From assembly GCF_014212055.1 (NCBI RefSeq), contig NZ_JACJVO010000052.1, positions 1 to 64,000 of the forward strand: DNA of 64,000 bases. The letters are read 5' to 3'. This document shows, piece after piece, positions 1-9,054 of the stretch (positions are counted from its first letter, which is position 1; every line of letters begins with the position of its first letter). Under the pieces are notes generated by a model. That model was not told the DNA's origin. It did no database searches and was given only the letters and a program-made list of their open reading frames with translations. Position numbers and translations under genes: made by a program. This DNA comes from Cohnella zeiphila (GTDB lineage: Bacteria > Bacillota > Bacilli > Paenibacillales > Paenibacillaceae).

Positions 1-67
1 AATCCGCCGACCCGTCGATCCACTATCACGCCGACCCGTCGTGCCGCCACCGCACAGCGCCCTCCGA

Positions 68-958
68 TCAGATCGCTTCCCGCAGCCGGCTGATTTCCAA
101 AGCGAAATCCCGGAAGAGGCGCGCGGACGGGGACAAGTAGCGCTTCTCTTTCCATTCGATCCCCACTTCGCACACGCAGCCGGGCGTCGAGATTTTGAGC
201 CAACGCGTGCCGTCTAGCATCAGGCCGCGCGATTTGGGCAGCAGCGAGACCCCCAGTCCGGCCGCGACGAAGCCGGCCACGGTCGGCAAATCTTCCGCCG
301 TATACTTGACGCGCGGAACGAACAGGGAAGCGCGGCTGATGGCGTCGATCGTGCCTCTCAAGCCGCAATCCCGGTGGATGCCGATAAACGGTTCGTCCGC
401 CAGTTCCTTCAGGCCGATCGCGGCCTTCTCCGCCAGGCGGTGCGATGCCGGCACGGCGGCGTACAGCTCGGCGACGAACAGCGTCTCCCACGTCAAGCCG
501 TCCGCGCCGCTTCTCGGCGACGTAATGTTCAGGTCGCAGCGGCCTTCCTCGACCAGCTGCTGCGTATACGAGCACGTGCCTTGGAACAGCTCGAAGCGGA
601 TATTCGGGTACTTCTCCTGGAACCGGTGAATGAGCTCCGGGATGTAGTGAGTCCCCAGAATGTTGCCGAACGCGAGCGACACGACCCCCGATTCCGGGTT
701 CGTCAGCTCCTCGATCTCTTCTTTGCCTCTGCGAATTTCTCCAAGAGCGCTCGACACTCTCGCGGCGAAGATTTGGCCGTAGCGGTTCAGCTGCACGTTC
801 CGGCCGCTGCGTTCGAACAGCTGCACCCCCAGCTCCTCCTCCAGTTTGGCCAGAGAATGGCTCAGCGCCGGCTGCGTGATCGACAGCGCCTCGGCCGCCC
901 GGGTCACATGCTGAGTCTGGGCCACGGTCAAAAAGTACTCCAACTGATTCCACTCCAT
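68..958 (-). CDS. LysR-family transcriptional regulator
   Basis: This 296-residue protein has the standard LysR layout and length. Residues 1-60 form a winged helix-turn-helix (MEWNQLEYFLTVAQ..., with ITQPALSHSLAKLEEELG as the recognition region). Residues from about 90 on form the periplasmic-binding-protein-like effector domain. The start is preceded by a GGAGAGGAGA ribosome-binding site. The gene is divergent from the MFS exporter at 1111, with a 152-bp intergenic region, so that exporter is its likely target; this is inferred from position. The effector cannot be read from the sequence. A TTCAT-N7-ATGAA box of the T-N11-A type expected for LysR proteins lies between the two genes. Confidence 0.9.
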   Translation of the reverse strand: MEWNQLEYFLTVAQTQHVTRAAEALSITQPALSHSLAKLEEELGVQLFERSGRNVQLNRYGQIFAARVSSALGEIRRGKEEIEELTNPESGVVSLAFGNILGTHYIPELIHRFQEKYPNIRFELFQGTCSYTQQLVEEGRCDLNITSPRSGADGLTWETLFVAELYAAVPASHRLAEKAAIGLKELADEPFIGIHRDCGLRGTIDAISRASLFVPRVKYTAEDLPTVAGFVAAGLGVSLLPKSRGLMLDGTRWLKISTPGCVCEVGIEWKEKRYLSPSARLFRDFALEISRLREAI

Positions 959-1005
959 CCCGCTCGTCTCCTCTCCGGATGCTTTTCCCCAATATATGCG
1001 CGAAA

Positions 1006-1022
1006 TTCATGATTTGTATGAA
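1006..1022. promoter_or_regulatory. Candidate LysR operator (T-N11-A box)
   Basis: TTCAT and ATGAA arms flank a 7-bp AT-rich core between the divergent LysR gene and the MFS gene. The geometry matches the T-N11-A consensus of LysR binding sites. No footprint is available, so this is a motif call only. Confidence 0.4.
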
Positions 1023-1110
1023 AATAATAAATTAGACGAAATAAGATGTCAAATTTTACAATGGAGCTGCCGGACGGAACGTTCGCCGGCAATTCGAAGG
1101 GGAAGGTTGG

Positions 1111-2565
1111 ATGACGATGGAACAAGGAGCTTCCGGAACCGCTCGCGGACGCGGCTGGTTTATGGCACTCATTTGCTTGGGGGTATTCGTGGTGTATATG
1201 GACGCGACGATCGTGAACGTCGCGCTTCCGGAGATGCAGATGAAGCTGGCGGTCGGCCTGAACAGCCTGCAATGGGTCGTCGACGGCTATACGCTGACGT
1301 TCGCGTGCCTGCTGCTCATGGCGGGGACCGTCGGGGACATTATCGGGCACAAGCGGGTGTTCGCGATCGGCATGATCGGCTTTACCGCCTTTTCGGCTTG
1401 CTGCGCGCTGGCGAACTCGATTGACGAACTCGTCACGTTCCGCTTCCTGCAAGGAGCGTTCGGCGCGCTCATGATTCCCGCTTCGCTGGCGATGATTCGC
1501 AACCTGTACGAAGATCCGGCCGCCCGCGCGAAAGCGATCGGCATTTGGGCCGGGCTTGGCGGGCTTGCTTTGGCGGTGGGGCCGCTGGCCGGAGGCTGGC
1601 TGGTGGAAGGGGCCGGCTGGAAGAGCATCTTCTGGATCAACGTTCCGATCGGCATCGTCGTCTTCGCGATTCTTCTGGCGGTCAAACGGGAGACCGTTCG
1701 GAACCGGGACCGCAGCCTGGACGTTCCGGGGCAGGCGCTGTTCATTCTGGCGGTCGGCGCGCTGACGTACGCCTTGATCGAAGGACATTCGCTCGGCTGG
1801 GGATCCGCGCGCATCATGGGCAGCTTTATCGCCGCCGGGGTGCTGTTGGCCGCCTTCCTGCTGCGGGAATCGCTGGCCAGGGAACCGCTGCTGCCGCTCG
1901 GCTTGTTCCGCAATCCCGTGTTTACCGCCGCCTGCTTCGTCAACTTTTTCGGCTTCTTCGGCTTGTATGCCATCGTCTTCCTGATGACGCTGTACTTCCA
2001 GAACGTCGAGGGGTGGTCTCCGACCGGGGCGGGCGTCCGCTTCCTATCCTTGAACGTGAGCATCATGATCGCCTCCTTCGCGTGGAGCTCGATCGCCGCC
2101 CGCGTCTCGCCGACCGTTCTGATTCCCGCCGGTATGCTCGCGATGGGGGGCAGCCTGATGGCGCTCACCGCCGTGGAGCCGGGAAGCGCCTATGCGGATT
2201 ACGCGTGGGCGCTGGCCGGCATCGGGATCGGCGTCTCGTTCGCCGGCTCGTCCGCGACCGTCGCGCTCATGGCGTCCGTACCGCTGCATAGAGCCGGTAC
2301 GGCTTCCGGCGTGGCCAACACGTTCCGTCAGCTGAGCGCCGTGTTCGGCGTCGCCCTGTCGGGAACGCTCGTCTCCGCCCGCCTTCCCGACTCGTCCTCC
2401 GCATCGCTGCTGTCGATCGGCGGAGGCGATGCCGCGACGCGGTTCGCGGACGGCATGCACGACGCGTTTCTCCTCTCCGCGGCGGGCTGCTTCTTCGCCG
2501 CCGTCGCGGCCGTCGGCCTTCTCGCGGCGGTCGCTCGCCGAAGAACGGTCGCGCCGAACGGATAA
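1111..2565 (+). CDS. MFS drug-type exporter, DHA2 (EmrB/QacA) family
   Basis: The 484-residue protein is highly hydrophobic, with about 14 predicted membrane spans, the DHA2 length. The N-terminal segment contains the family motifs: a helix followed by VYMDATIVNVALPEM (motif D1 region), then GTVGDIIGHKRVF (motif A), and FRFLQGAFGALMIPASLAMI (motif C region). It probably exports a hydrophobic toxic compound in exchange for protons; the substrate is unknown. It is divergent from a LysR gene that likely controls it. ATG at 1111 follows a GGGGAAGGTTGG Shine-Dalgarno-like stretch; ATG at 1117 is an alternative. Confidence 0.88.
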   Translation: MTMEQGASGTARGRGWFMALICLGVFVVYMDATIVNVALPEMQMKLAVGLNSLQWVVDGYTLTFACLLLMAGTVGDIIGHKRVFAIGMIGFTAFSACCALANSIDELVTFRFLQGAFGALMIPASLAMIRNLYEDPAARAKAIGIWAGLGGLALAVGPLAGGWLVEGAGWKSIFWINVPIGIVVFAILLAVKRETVRNRDRSLDVPGQALFILAVGALTYALIEGHSLGWGSARIMGSFIAAGVLLAAFLLRESLAREPLLPLGLFRNPVFTAACFVNFFGFFGLYAIVFLMTLYFQNVEGWSPTGAGVRFLSLNVSIMIASFAWSSIAARVSPTVLIPAGMLAMGGSLMALTAVEPGSAYADYAWALAGIGIGVSFAGSSATVALMASVPLHRAGTASGVANTFRQLSAVFGVALSGTLVSARLPDSSSASLLSIGGGDAATRFADGMHDAFLLSAAGCFFAAVAAVGLLAAVARRRTVAPNG

Positions 2566-2639
2566 ATCGGGTTTTCGCCGGCCGCTGCGGCTCATATCCT
2601 TTTCCTAGGGACGTAATAAGCCGAAAGAGGGGAACGCGC

Positions 2640-3044
2640 ATGCCTGGATGGCTTCAGTGGAAAATGATCAGCGTCGCGATCGAACGGCGGCCGGAGGAAG
2701 TGTACGATTATGCGGCGAACCCGGAGCACTTTCCCGAATGGGCCACGTCGTTCTGCCGGTCGGTCCGGCGCAGCGGGGACGAATGGGAGATCGAGACGGC
2801 GCAGGGGACGATGAGCCTGCGGTTTGCCGAACGGAACCCGTACGGCATTCTGGATCATTACGTGAGAGGCGAGTCGGGGCCGGAACTGCTGAATCCCGCG
2901 CGCGTCGTCGCCGACGGTCCGGGCAGCCGCGTCATCTTCACGGTCATCCAGCCGAGCGACCGGCCGGATGCGGCCTACGCGATGGACTTCCGGGACGCGG
3001 AGCAGGATCTGCAGACGCTCAAGCGCGTGCTGGAACGGCTCTAA
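2640..3044 (+). CDS. SRPBCC (polyketide cyclase/START-like) small protein
   Basis: The 134-residue protein begins with a pattern typical of SRPBCC hydrophobic-ligand-binding proteins: an initial strand, then a helix with ERRPEEVYDYAANPEHFPEW, then a beta-rich body ending in an amphipathic helix (EQDLQTLKRVLERL). It lies 74 bp downstream of the MFS gene in the same direction and may be cotranscribed. No specific ligand or reaction can be assigned. The start codon follows a purine-rich GAAAGAGGGGAACGCGC leader. Confidence 0.75.
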   Translation: MPGWLQWKMISVAIERRPEEVYDYAANPEHFPEWATSFCRSVRRSGDEWEIETAQGTMSLRFAERNPYGILDHYVRGESGPELLNPARVVADGPGSRVIFTVIQPSDRPDAAYAMDFRDAEQDLQTLKRVLERL

Positions 3045-3153
3045 GCCGTCCTATCGGACGATTCGGTTGCGGATCGCGAAGTCCCGCTCCGGATCAATCT
3101 TCCTTTCGCCGGGGTCGATCCGCGGATGGATTTCCGGATCCTATCCGTACGAG

Positions 3154-4032
3154 TCAGGCCTGCCCGCTGCGCCAAGCGCCCGGGGTCATGCCGGTCTTTT
3201 TCCGGAACGCCTTGGAAAAATGGTGGATATCGCTAAACCCGCAAAAATCGGCGATATCCTCCTGCGTGAAGCTCGTCCTCCTCAGCAGCTCCTGCGCGTG
3301 GCGAATCCGCATCTCCAGCAAATAACGATGCGGCGACGCGCCGTACCTTCGCTTGAATTCGCTGCTGAACCAGGAGGGCGACAGATGCGCCCGTTCCGCC
3401 AGCATCCCGACGGATAACGGTTCCCGCAGGTGCAAGGAGAAGTAGGAAGGAACCCACTCCAGGTCTCTCTGTTCTTCCCGGCCGTGCAGCTGATAATGGT
3501 CCGTCAGGATGGACACGATGAGCTCGGTTCCGAGCTGCTGCGTCATCCATTGAGACGAGGGATCCTTCAACGGCCATTGATCGACGAGCTTCAGGAAAAT
3601 CTCGAGAAACCGCGCCGGTTTTCCGGGCTTCAGAAGGACGGGAACGTGAATGCCGGCGTAGTCGTTGATTCTCGGCTGCAGGTAAGCCAGATACGGCGTC
3701 AGGTCGATCTGTCCCGGCCGGGTAGGGAAGCTGAGCTCCCTCCCGGGTTGATAGAACATGTCGAAGTGGAGAAACGGCGTCGCCGTATCCGTCAATCCTT
3801 CGAGATCCACGAGACTTCCCGGCTGGACGAGGCAGAAATCGCCCGCCTTGGGCAGGTACGCTTGCTCGTCGACCGTAAAGCGGCATTTGCCCTTCTCGAC
3901 GTAGATCAGGCAGTAATCGAGAAGCCTCCGTTCGGGGGATCTCCACGGCTTGCGAACCGCCCGGTCGCCTTGGCGGAAATAGGGGACGATCGGCTTGGCG
4001 GCGGTCAGCTCCGTAATCGAAGGCGGGATCAT
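3154..4032 (-). CDS. AraC-family transcriptional regulator
   Basis: The 292-residue protein has an N-terminal cupin-like sensing domain (about residues 20-130, with TPFLHFDMFYQPG near its end) and a C-terminal pair of helix-turn-helix motifs (about residues 185-290). The second motif contains EDIADFCGFSDIHHFSKAFRKKTGMTPGAWR, typical of AraC/XylS. It is divergent from the phytanoyl-CoA-dioxygenase-like gene at 4219. Paenibacilli often carry such AraC/PhyH pairs, so regulation of that neighbour is likely. The effector is unknown. Confidence 0.88.
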   Translation of the reverse strand: MIPPSITELTAAKPIVPYFRQGDRAVRKPWRSPERRLLDYCLIYVEKGKCRFTVDEQAYLPKAGDFCLVQPGSLVDLEGLTDTATPFLHFDMFYQPGRELSFPTRPGQIDLTPYLAYLQPRINDYAGIHVPVLLKPGKPARFLEIFLKLVDQWPLKDPSSQWMTQQLGTELIVSILTDHYQLHGREEQRDLEWVPSYFSLHLREPLSVGMLAERAHLSPSWFSSEFKRRYGASPHRYLLEMRIRHAQELLRRTSFTQEDIADFCGFSDIHHFSKAFRKKTGMTPGAWRSGQA

Positions 4033-4218
4033 CGGCCTCGCTCCTTTCCGGCTCTTCCGAGAAAAATCGTTTTTGACAAACGATCAAGCGATTTCAAACA
4101 AAGACTAATGCAATCATACCAAATATGATGAAGGAGAAACAGAGTCGGCGATTCGATGAACCGTAATCGCCGGAGAAGAGGATTGAACAATATTTTATTC
4201 GGAAAGAGGAGAGACGGA

Positions 4219-5046
4219 ATGGCCGATGCGCAAACGCTGCCTTCGCTGGACGACGAACGGGAGCTGACCTCGGAACAAGTAGACCATTATCGCAGGAAAG
4301 GACATGTGCTCCTTCGGAACGTGGCGTCTTCGCTGGAGATCGAAGCGTTCGAGCCGCTCATCAGCGAAGAAGTGAGAAGGCGCAACAACCAAGACAAGCC
4401 GCTGGAAGAGCGGGACACGTACGGGAAAGCGTTCATTCAGATCGGGAATTTGTGGCAGAGCAGCCCGCAGGTCGCCCGGTTTACGCTGGCCAGAAGATTC
4501 GCCAAGATAGCGGCCGATCTGATGGGCGTGGACGGCGTGCGGATTTATCACGACCAGGCTTTGTACAAGGAGCCGGGCGGCGGCCATACGCCTTGGCATC
4601 AGGATCAGATCTACTGGCCGCTGGATACCGATAAGACGATCACGATGTGGATGCCGCTCGTGCCCGTCTCGGAAGAGATCGGTTCCATGACGTTCGCCTC
4701 CGAATCCCATCTCCTGGGGTATATCAGCAAGATGGTCATCTCGGACGAATCGCATCGGACGCTGGGCGAATTCGTCAAGGGGAGAGGGATGGAAGAAGTC
4801 AATTACGGCGCTCTGGCCGCCGGCGATGCGACCTTCCATGCGGGCTGGACGCTGCACAGCGCGCCCGGCAATCCGACGGATCGGATGCGGAAGGTGATGA
4901 CGGTCATCTATATCGCGGACGGTCTTCGGATCGCCGAGCCCGACAGCAACGCGCGCCGCAACGATCTGAAGGGGTGGTTTCCCGGTCTGAACCCCGGGGA
5001 CCTCGCCGCCAGCCCGCTCAATCCGCTCGTTTACTCTTCGAAATGA
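4219..5046 (+). CDS. Phytanoyl-CoA dioxygenase (PhyH)-family protein
   Basis: The 275-residue protein belongs to the non-haem Fe(II)/2-oxoglutarate dioxygenases of the PhyH type. The iron-binding H-x-D pair is visible in TPWHQDQIYW and the distal histidine in DATFHAGWTLHSAPGN; the arginine of PTDRMRKVMTVIYI probably binds 2-oxoglutarate. The ATG at 4219 is preferred over an upstream in-frame ATG at 4156 because AAAGAGGAGAGACGGA precedes it and the upstream residues (Arg-rich) do not resemble the family. The substrate is unknown. It is divergent from the AraC gene. Confidence 0.85.
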   Translation: MADAQTLPSLDDERELTSEQVDHYRRKGHVLLRNVASSLEIEAFEPLISEEVRRRNNQDKPLEERDTYGKAFIQIGNLWQSSPQVARFTLARRFAKIAADLMGVDGVRIYHDQALYKEPGGGHTPWHQDQIYWPLDTDKTITMWMPLVPVSEEIGSMTFASESHLLGYISKMVISDESHRTLGEFVKGRGMEEVNYGALAAGDATFHAGWTLHSAPGNPTDRMRKVMTVIYIADGLRIAEPDSNARRNDLKGWFPGLNPGDLAASPLNPLVYSSK

Positions 5047-5066
5047 CAGAGAGGCCCGAACCCCTT

Positions 5067-5085
5067 CGCCGACCGGCGGTCGGCG
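5067..5085. terminator. GC-rich hairpin between convergent genes
   Basis: CGCCGACC and GGTCGGCG arms flank a 3-bp loop between the convergent dioxygenase and UvrA-like genes. There is no clear T-run, so termination is only a possibility. Confidence 0.35.
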
Positions 5086-5104
5086 AGAGGAGAGGTCGGC
5101 GAGT

Positions 5105-7603
5105 CTAGCGAAATGCCAGCGCTTCGCGCAGGAACCGCCCGGTATGGGAGCGATAGGAGGCGGCGACCGCTTCCGGCGTGCCCGCGGCGACGACCTCGCC
5201 GCCCTCGCTGCCGCCCTCGGGGCCGATGTCGACGACCCAGTCGCAGGCGCGGATGACGTCAAGGTTGTGCTCCACGACAATGACGGAATGGCCGGCGTCG
5301 ACGAGCCGGTTCAGCAGGACGAGCAGCTGCCGGGTATCCCGCGGATGGAGCCCGGTCGTCGGCTCGTCCAGCAAGTAGAGCGTGCGGCTTCTCGCCTTGC
5401 CGCTCAGCTCCTTGGCCAGCCGGAGCCGCTGGCCTTCCCCGCCCGACAGCGTCCGGACCGATTGGCCCCATTGAAGGTAGCCGAGTCCCACCTCGGCGAG
5501 CAGGGCGATCGGGTCGGCGATTTTGGCATGTCCTCGCAGTAGGGGCAAACTTTCCTGCACGGTCAGATCCAGCAAGTCGGAGATCGACAGTCCGTTGTAG
5601 GCGACGCGCAGCACCTCGTCCTTGAACCGCCTGCCCCGGCAAACCGGACAGCGGGCTTCCAGGCCGGGGAGGAAGAACATGTCCACCGGCACGGTGCCGA
5701 GGCCCTGGCAATGCTCGCATCGCCCGCCCGGCGTGTTGAACGAGAAGTCCTTCGCGGTCAGCCCGGTACGCTTCGCTTCCGGCAATCGGGCGTACAGGTT
5801 GCGTACGGCGGTGAAGACGTCGGTATAGGTGGCGACGTTGGAACGGCTCATCCGTCCGATCGGCGATTGATCGACCGTGACGATCTCGCCGACGGCGTCG
5901 AAGCCGGCAATGCCGAGGCAGCCGTTGCGAAGCTGATCGTCCCGGCCCCCCGCGGCGACGAGATCGAACAGCAGCGTCGATTTGCCGGAGCCGGACACGC
6001 CGGTGACGGCGGCCAGACAGCCGAGCGGGAACGACACGTCGATATGCTTCAAGTTCCGTTCATAAGCGCCGCGAACGGTCAGTTCCCGGCCATTGCCGGA
6101 CCTCCGCTTCCACGGTCCGGCTCGTTCGCTTTCTTCGCGCAGGAACGTTCCCGTCACCGAATCCGGGTTGTCCATCAGCTCCCTGAGCGTTCCTTCGCCG
6201 ACGACTCGGCCGCCGAGGCTGCCGGCGCCGGGGCCCATATCGACGACGTGATCGGCCGCGCGCATCATCTCCACGTCATGCTCGATGACGAGCACCGTAT
6301 TGCCCAAGTCGCGAAGCTGCTTCAGCACCCGGATGAGACCCGCCGTATCGCGCGGGTGAAGACCGGCCGTCGGCTCGTCGAGAATGTACAGCACTCCGGT
6401 CAGGCCGGAGCCGAGAACGGAAGCGAGCCGGAGCCGCTGCGCTTCCCCTCCGGAAAGCGAGACTGTCTGCCGGTTCAGCGTCAGGTAGCCCAAGCCGACG
6501 TCGACGATTCGCCGCGTCCGGGCCGTCAGATCGTGCAGCAGCGACTCGATCTGCTCCTTGTCCTCCGGCCGCAGACGCGCCATCAGCCGTTCCAGCCAAG
6601 TGACCGCCTCCTGCAGCGACCACCCGGAGACGGCGGCGATGGAGGCGCCTCCGACCGTCACGGCGCGAATCTCTTCCTTCAGCCTTTCGCCCCGGCAGGA
6701 GGAGCAGGTCTCCTCCAGGAACAGCGCCGCTTCGCCGGACTCTCCGCCTTTCTCCTTATAGCGTCGCCAAATGCCGGTCACGACGCCCTCGTACCTGCCC
6801 GAGCTCACCGATTTGGGCGGCTTGACGCCGGGAACGTGCCGGGCGAACGCTTCGCTCTCCACGCCGTAATACAGCAGGTCCCGCAGGGCGTCGCCATAAA
6901 GCTTGATCGGCTGACCGGGATCGAACGGGAGGCCGTAATGGCGGGCCGCAGCCGTCAGGATGGAAAGGTGGTACTGGGCGATCGCGCCGTACCAGATCGT
7001 AACGCCGCCGTCCCGCAAGCTTCGCTCCGGGTCGAACACCGCATCCGCGTTCAGCCGGACCGTATGGCCAAGCCCGTCGCACGTCCCGCAGGCGCCCTCC
7101 GGCGTATTGAACGAGAAGTGCCGGCGCGTCCATCGCTCCGCCGCTTCGCCGCAATGCGGGCACCGCACCGCGGACGACGGCCCTGCTTCCTCCGGGTCGC
7201 CGAAGTCCGCTCCGGCGTCCGGCGCAGGCACGAAGCGCGTTCCGCAGCGCGGACACGGCCGTTCGCCCAGCTTCTCGTAAATGACGCGCAAATACGTGTA
7301 AATATCCGTGACCGTGCCGACGGTCGAACGCGGGTTGCGGTTCGTCACGTGCTGGCCGACGCTGATCGAAGGGGACAGGCCGACGATCGCGTCGACCTTC
7401 GGCTTGGCGACGGTGTCCGCGGTCATTCCCATCGACTCCATGTACTGGCGCTGGCATTCCCGCTGCAGCGTGTCGAGGGCCAGCGTCGACTTGCCGGAAC
7501 CGGAAGGGCCGGTCAGGACGACCAGCTTGCTTTTGGGAATGCGCAGCGTGACGTTCCGAAGGTTGTTTTCCCGAGCGCCCCGGATTTCGATCGCATCGTT
7601 CAT
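5105..7603 (-). CDS. UvrA-like ABC ATPase lacking most of the UvrB-binding domain (UvrA2 type)
   Basis: The 832-residue protein has two ABC ATPase halves: Walker A motifs GPSGSGKS (near residue 35) and GVSGSGKS, signatures LSGGEAQRLRLA and LSGGEGQRLRLA, and Walker B motifs LYILDEPTAGLH and LYLLDEPTTGLH. Zinc-finger pairs are present (CPRCG/CPHCG, CGTCDGLG, CEHCQGLG/CPVCRG). It is about 100 residues shorter than canonical UvrA (about 940). The gap lies between CPRCG and FSFNTPEGAC, where UvrA carries its UvrB-binding domain. This matches the UvrA2 class, implicated in DNA-damage or DNA-binding-drug tolerance. The start at 7603 has a GGAGG site and overlaps the GNAT stop (ATGA), so the two are translationally coupled. 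Confidence 0.88.
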   Translation of the reverse strand: MNDAIEIRGARENNLRNVTLRIPKSKLVVLTGPSGSGKSTLALDTLQRECQRQYMESMGMTADTVAKPKVDAIVGLSPSISVGQHVTNRNPRSTVGTVTDIYTYLRVIYEKLGERPCPRCGTRFVPAPDAGADFGDPEEAGPSSAVRCPHCGEAAERWTRRHFSFNTPEGACGTCDGLGHTVRLNADAVFDPERSLRDGGVTIWYGAIAQYHLSILTAAARHYGLPFDPGQPIKLYGDALRDLLYYGVESEAFARHVPGVKPPKSVSSGRYEGVVTGIWRRYKEKGGESGEAALFLEETCSSCRGERLKEEIRAVTVGGASIAAVSGWSLQEAVTWLERLMARLRPEDKEQIESLLHDLTARTRRIVDVGLGYLTLNRQTVSLSGGEAQRLRLASVLGSGLTGVLYILDEPTAGLHPRDTAGLIRVLKQLRDLGNTVLVIEHDVEMMRAADHVVDMGPGAGSLGGRVVGEGTLRELMDNPDSVTGTFLREESERAGPWKRRSGNGRELTVRGAYERNLKHIDVSFPLGCLAAVTGVSGSGKSTLLFDLVAAGGRDDQLRNGCLGIAGFDAVGEIVTVDQSPIGRMSRSNVATYTDVFTAVRNLYARLPEAKRTGLTAKDFSFNTPGGRCEHCQGLGTVPVDMFFLPGLEARCPVCRGRRFKDEVLRVAYNGLSISDLLDLTVQESLPLLRGHAKIADPIALLAEVGLGYLQWGQSVRTLSGGEGQRLRLAKELSGKARSRTLYLLDEPTTGLHPRDTRQLLVLLNRLVDAGHSVIVVEHNLDVIRACDWVVDIGPEGGSEGGEVVAAGTPEAVAASYRSHTGRFLREALAFR

Positions 7604-8031
7604 CGGCTTTCCTCCGTTTCCATGCGTATTCTCGCCATGCCGTACAGGTCGGGATATATCAGTCTGAACCCGTGCTTCTGATAAAAAGGAATCGAGACAA
7701 CGTCCGCCAGAACCGTCAGCTCCGCATCCGGGGGAACGGTCCGGCCGAGGAAGGAGAGAAGTTCCTTCAACACCGTCTCCTCCAAGCCTTCGCCTCGCTG
7801 TGAAGGCAGCGCCCCCACATCGACGATCCGGTTGTACAAACTTCCATCGCCGACGATACGCCCCATTCCGATCAGCCGTCCGTCTTCGTCCCTCGCCGTG
7901 ACCGCGAATAGGGAGCGGGCCAGGGCCTCGCCCGCCGCCGCCTCGCTTGTCGTCCCGAGGCCCGCGGCGGTTCTCCACTCCGCGAATTCCCGTGCGCCGG
8001 GCATCTCGTGCTTCATTTCCATTCGTTCCAT
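7600..8031 (-). CDS. GNAT-family N-acetyltransferase
   Basis: The 143-residue protein has the GNAT fold pattern: GRLIGMGRIVGDGSLYNRIVDVGALPSQRGEGLEE spans strands 3-4 and an acetyl-CoA pyrophosphate loop (Q-R-G-E-G-L, a variant of R/Q-x-x-G-x-G/A), and the C-terminus holds VSIPFYQKHGFRLI. The substrate is not predictable. Its stop overlaps the start of the UvrA-like gene by 4 bp, so the two probably form an operon. Shared export, modification or repair of a DNA-active compound is an inference. ATG at 8022 is an alternative start with better Shine-Dalgarno spacing. Confidence 0.82.
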   Translation of the reverse strand: MERMEMKHEMPGAREFAEWRTAAGLGTTSEAAAGEALARSLFAVTARDEDGRLIGMGRIVGDGSLYNRIVDVGALPSQRGEGLEETVLKELLSFLGRTVPPDAELTVLADVVSIPFYQKHGFRLIYPDLYGMARIRMETEESR

Positions 8032-8245
8032 CTCCTCCTTCCGATGCTGGAAAGCGATCGTACATCCCTTATCCTACAACACGGATGCAAGTGATAAGGC
8101 GGACGGAATTTCGGACGGTGGGATCAGGCCTTCGATCGGATAAACCTTAGCACGTGCACTTCAATCTTTTTCTCGAGTGTTTGCAACGGAAGAGAACGTC
8201 TGTTATCGTAAGAGCGGATCTCGGGGTCAAAAGGAGGGCGGAAGC

Positions 8246-8950
8246 ATGCGTTACTACAAGCCGATCGAGATCGCACGGGAGCTCGGCGTCAGTACGAGCG
8301 CGCTGCGGCATTATGAAGCCTGGGGCGTCGTTCCGGCGCCGGAGCGTTCCGCGAGCGGGTACCGCCAGTACACGCACGTGCACTTCGCTTATTTCCGCTG
8401 CCTGCGCTCGCTGTTCGCCGGCTTCGGCGTCTCGGTCGCCTGCCAGGCTCTCCGCCACATGAGCGGCGGAGATCCGGACGCCGCGTTCTGGCTGATCGGC
8501 CGGGAGCAGGCTCAACTGCAGCAGGAGAGGGCTGCCGCCGATCAGACGGTCGCGCTGCTCAGCGACCCGCAGCTTCCGCTCGCGCCCAGCCGCAAGCTGA
8601 AAGCCCGCATGACGATCGGCGAGGCTGCCGAGCTGACCAACGTCCGCACGTCGGCGATCCGGCACTGGGAACGGGAAGGGCTGCTCATTCCGGAGCGGGA
8701 TCCCGAGAACGGGTACCGGCTGTTCACGCCGACGCATATCCGGCAAATCCTGCTCATCCGTACCCTTCGCAGAACGGTGTATTTTCTGGATCATATAAAG
8801 GATCTTGTCCGGTCGCTGGAGCATCAGAACGTGGAGCAGGCGAGGAAAGTGGCGAAAGACGCCCTGCGGAGAATCAACGAGCGCAACCGCATGCAGTTCG
8901 AAGGCGTCTATGAGCTGGTTGCGCTGAGCCATGTGCTGGAGCGCCCGTAG
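8246..8950 (+). CDS. Regulator with two MerR-type DNA-binding domains
   Basis: The 234-residue protein contains two MerR helix-turn-helix/wing units in one chain. The first covers about residues 1-70 (KPIEIARELGVSTSALRHYE, with GYRQY in the wing). The second covers about residues 123-195 (MTIGEAAELTNVRTSAIRHW, with GYRLF in the wing). Ordinary MerR proteins have one such domain followed by a dimerisation coiled coil. The C-terminal 40 residues are helical with no recognisable effector domain and no metal-binding cysteine cluster. ATG at 8246 is chosen for its AAAGGAGG site. Target genes are unknown. Confidence 0.85.
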   Translation: MRYYKPIEIARELGVSTSALRHYEAWGVVPAPERSASGYRQYTHVHFAYFRCLRSLFAGFGVSVACQALRHMSGGDPDAAFWLIGREQAQLQQERAAADQTVALLSDPQLPLAPSRKLKARMTIGEAAELTNVRTSAIRHWEREGLLIPERDPENGYRLFTPTHIRQILLIRTLRRTVYFLDHIKDLVRSLEHQNVEQARKVAKDALRRINERNRMQFEGVYELVALSHVLERP

Positions 8951-9009
8951 GCGTCGTCCGGCGTTCGCGGAACGGACCGAAGTAGGACTGCGGAGCGGAC
9001 GCCGGACGC

Positions 9010-9040
9010 AAAAAAAGCCGCGCCGGCGCGGCTTTCTTTG
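9010..9040. terminator. Bidirectional rho-independent terminator
   Basis: A 22-bp GC-rich palindrome (AAAGCCGCGCC/GGCGCGGCTTT) lies between the convergent MerR-type and sigma-factor genes. It is followed by a run of eight T on the minus strand and a weaker T-rich tract on the plus strand. Confidence 0.8.
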
Positions 9041-9054
9041 CGGCAGGGGAATCC

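Noticed and set aside
5711..7681. 656-codon plus-strand frame across the UvrA-like gene
   Set aside because: It is antisense to a conserved ATPase and its composition is typical of GC-rich shadow frames.
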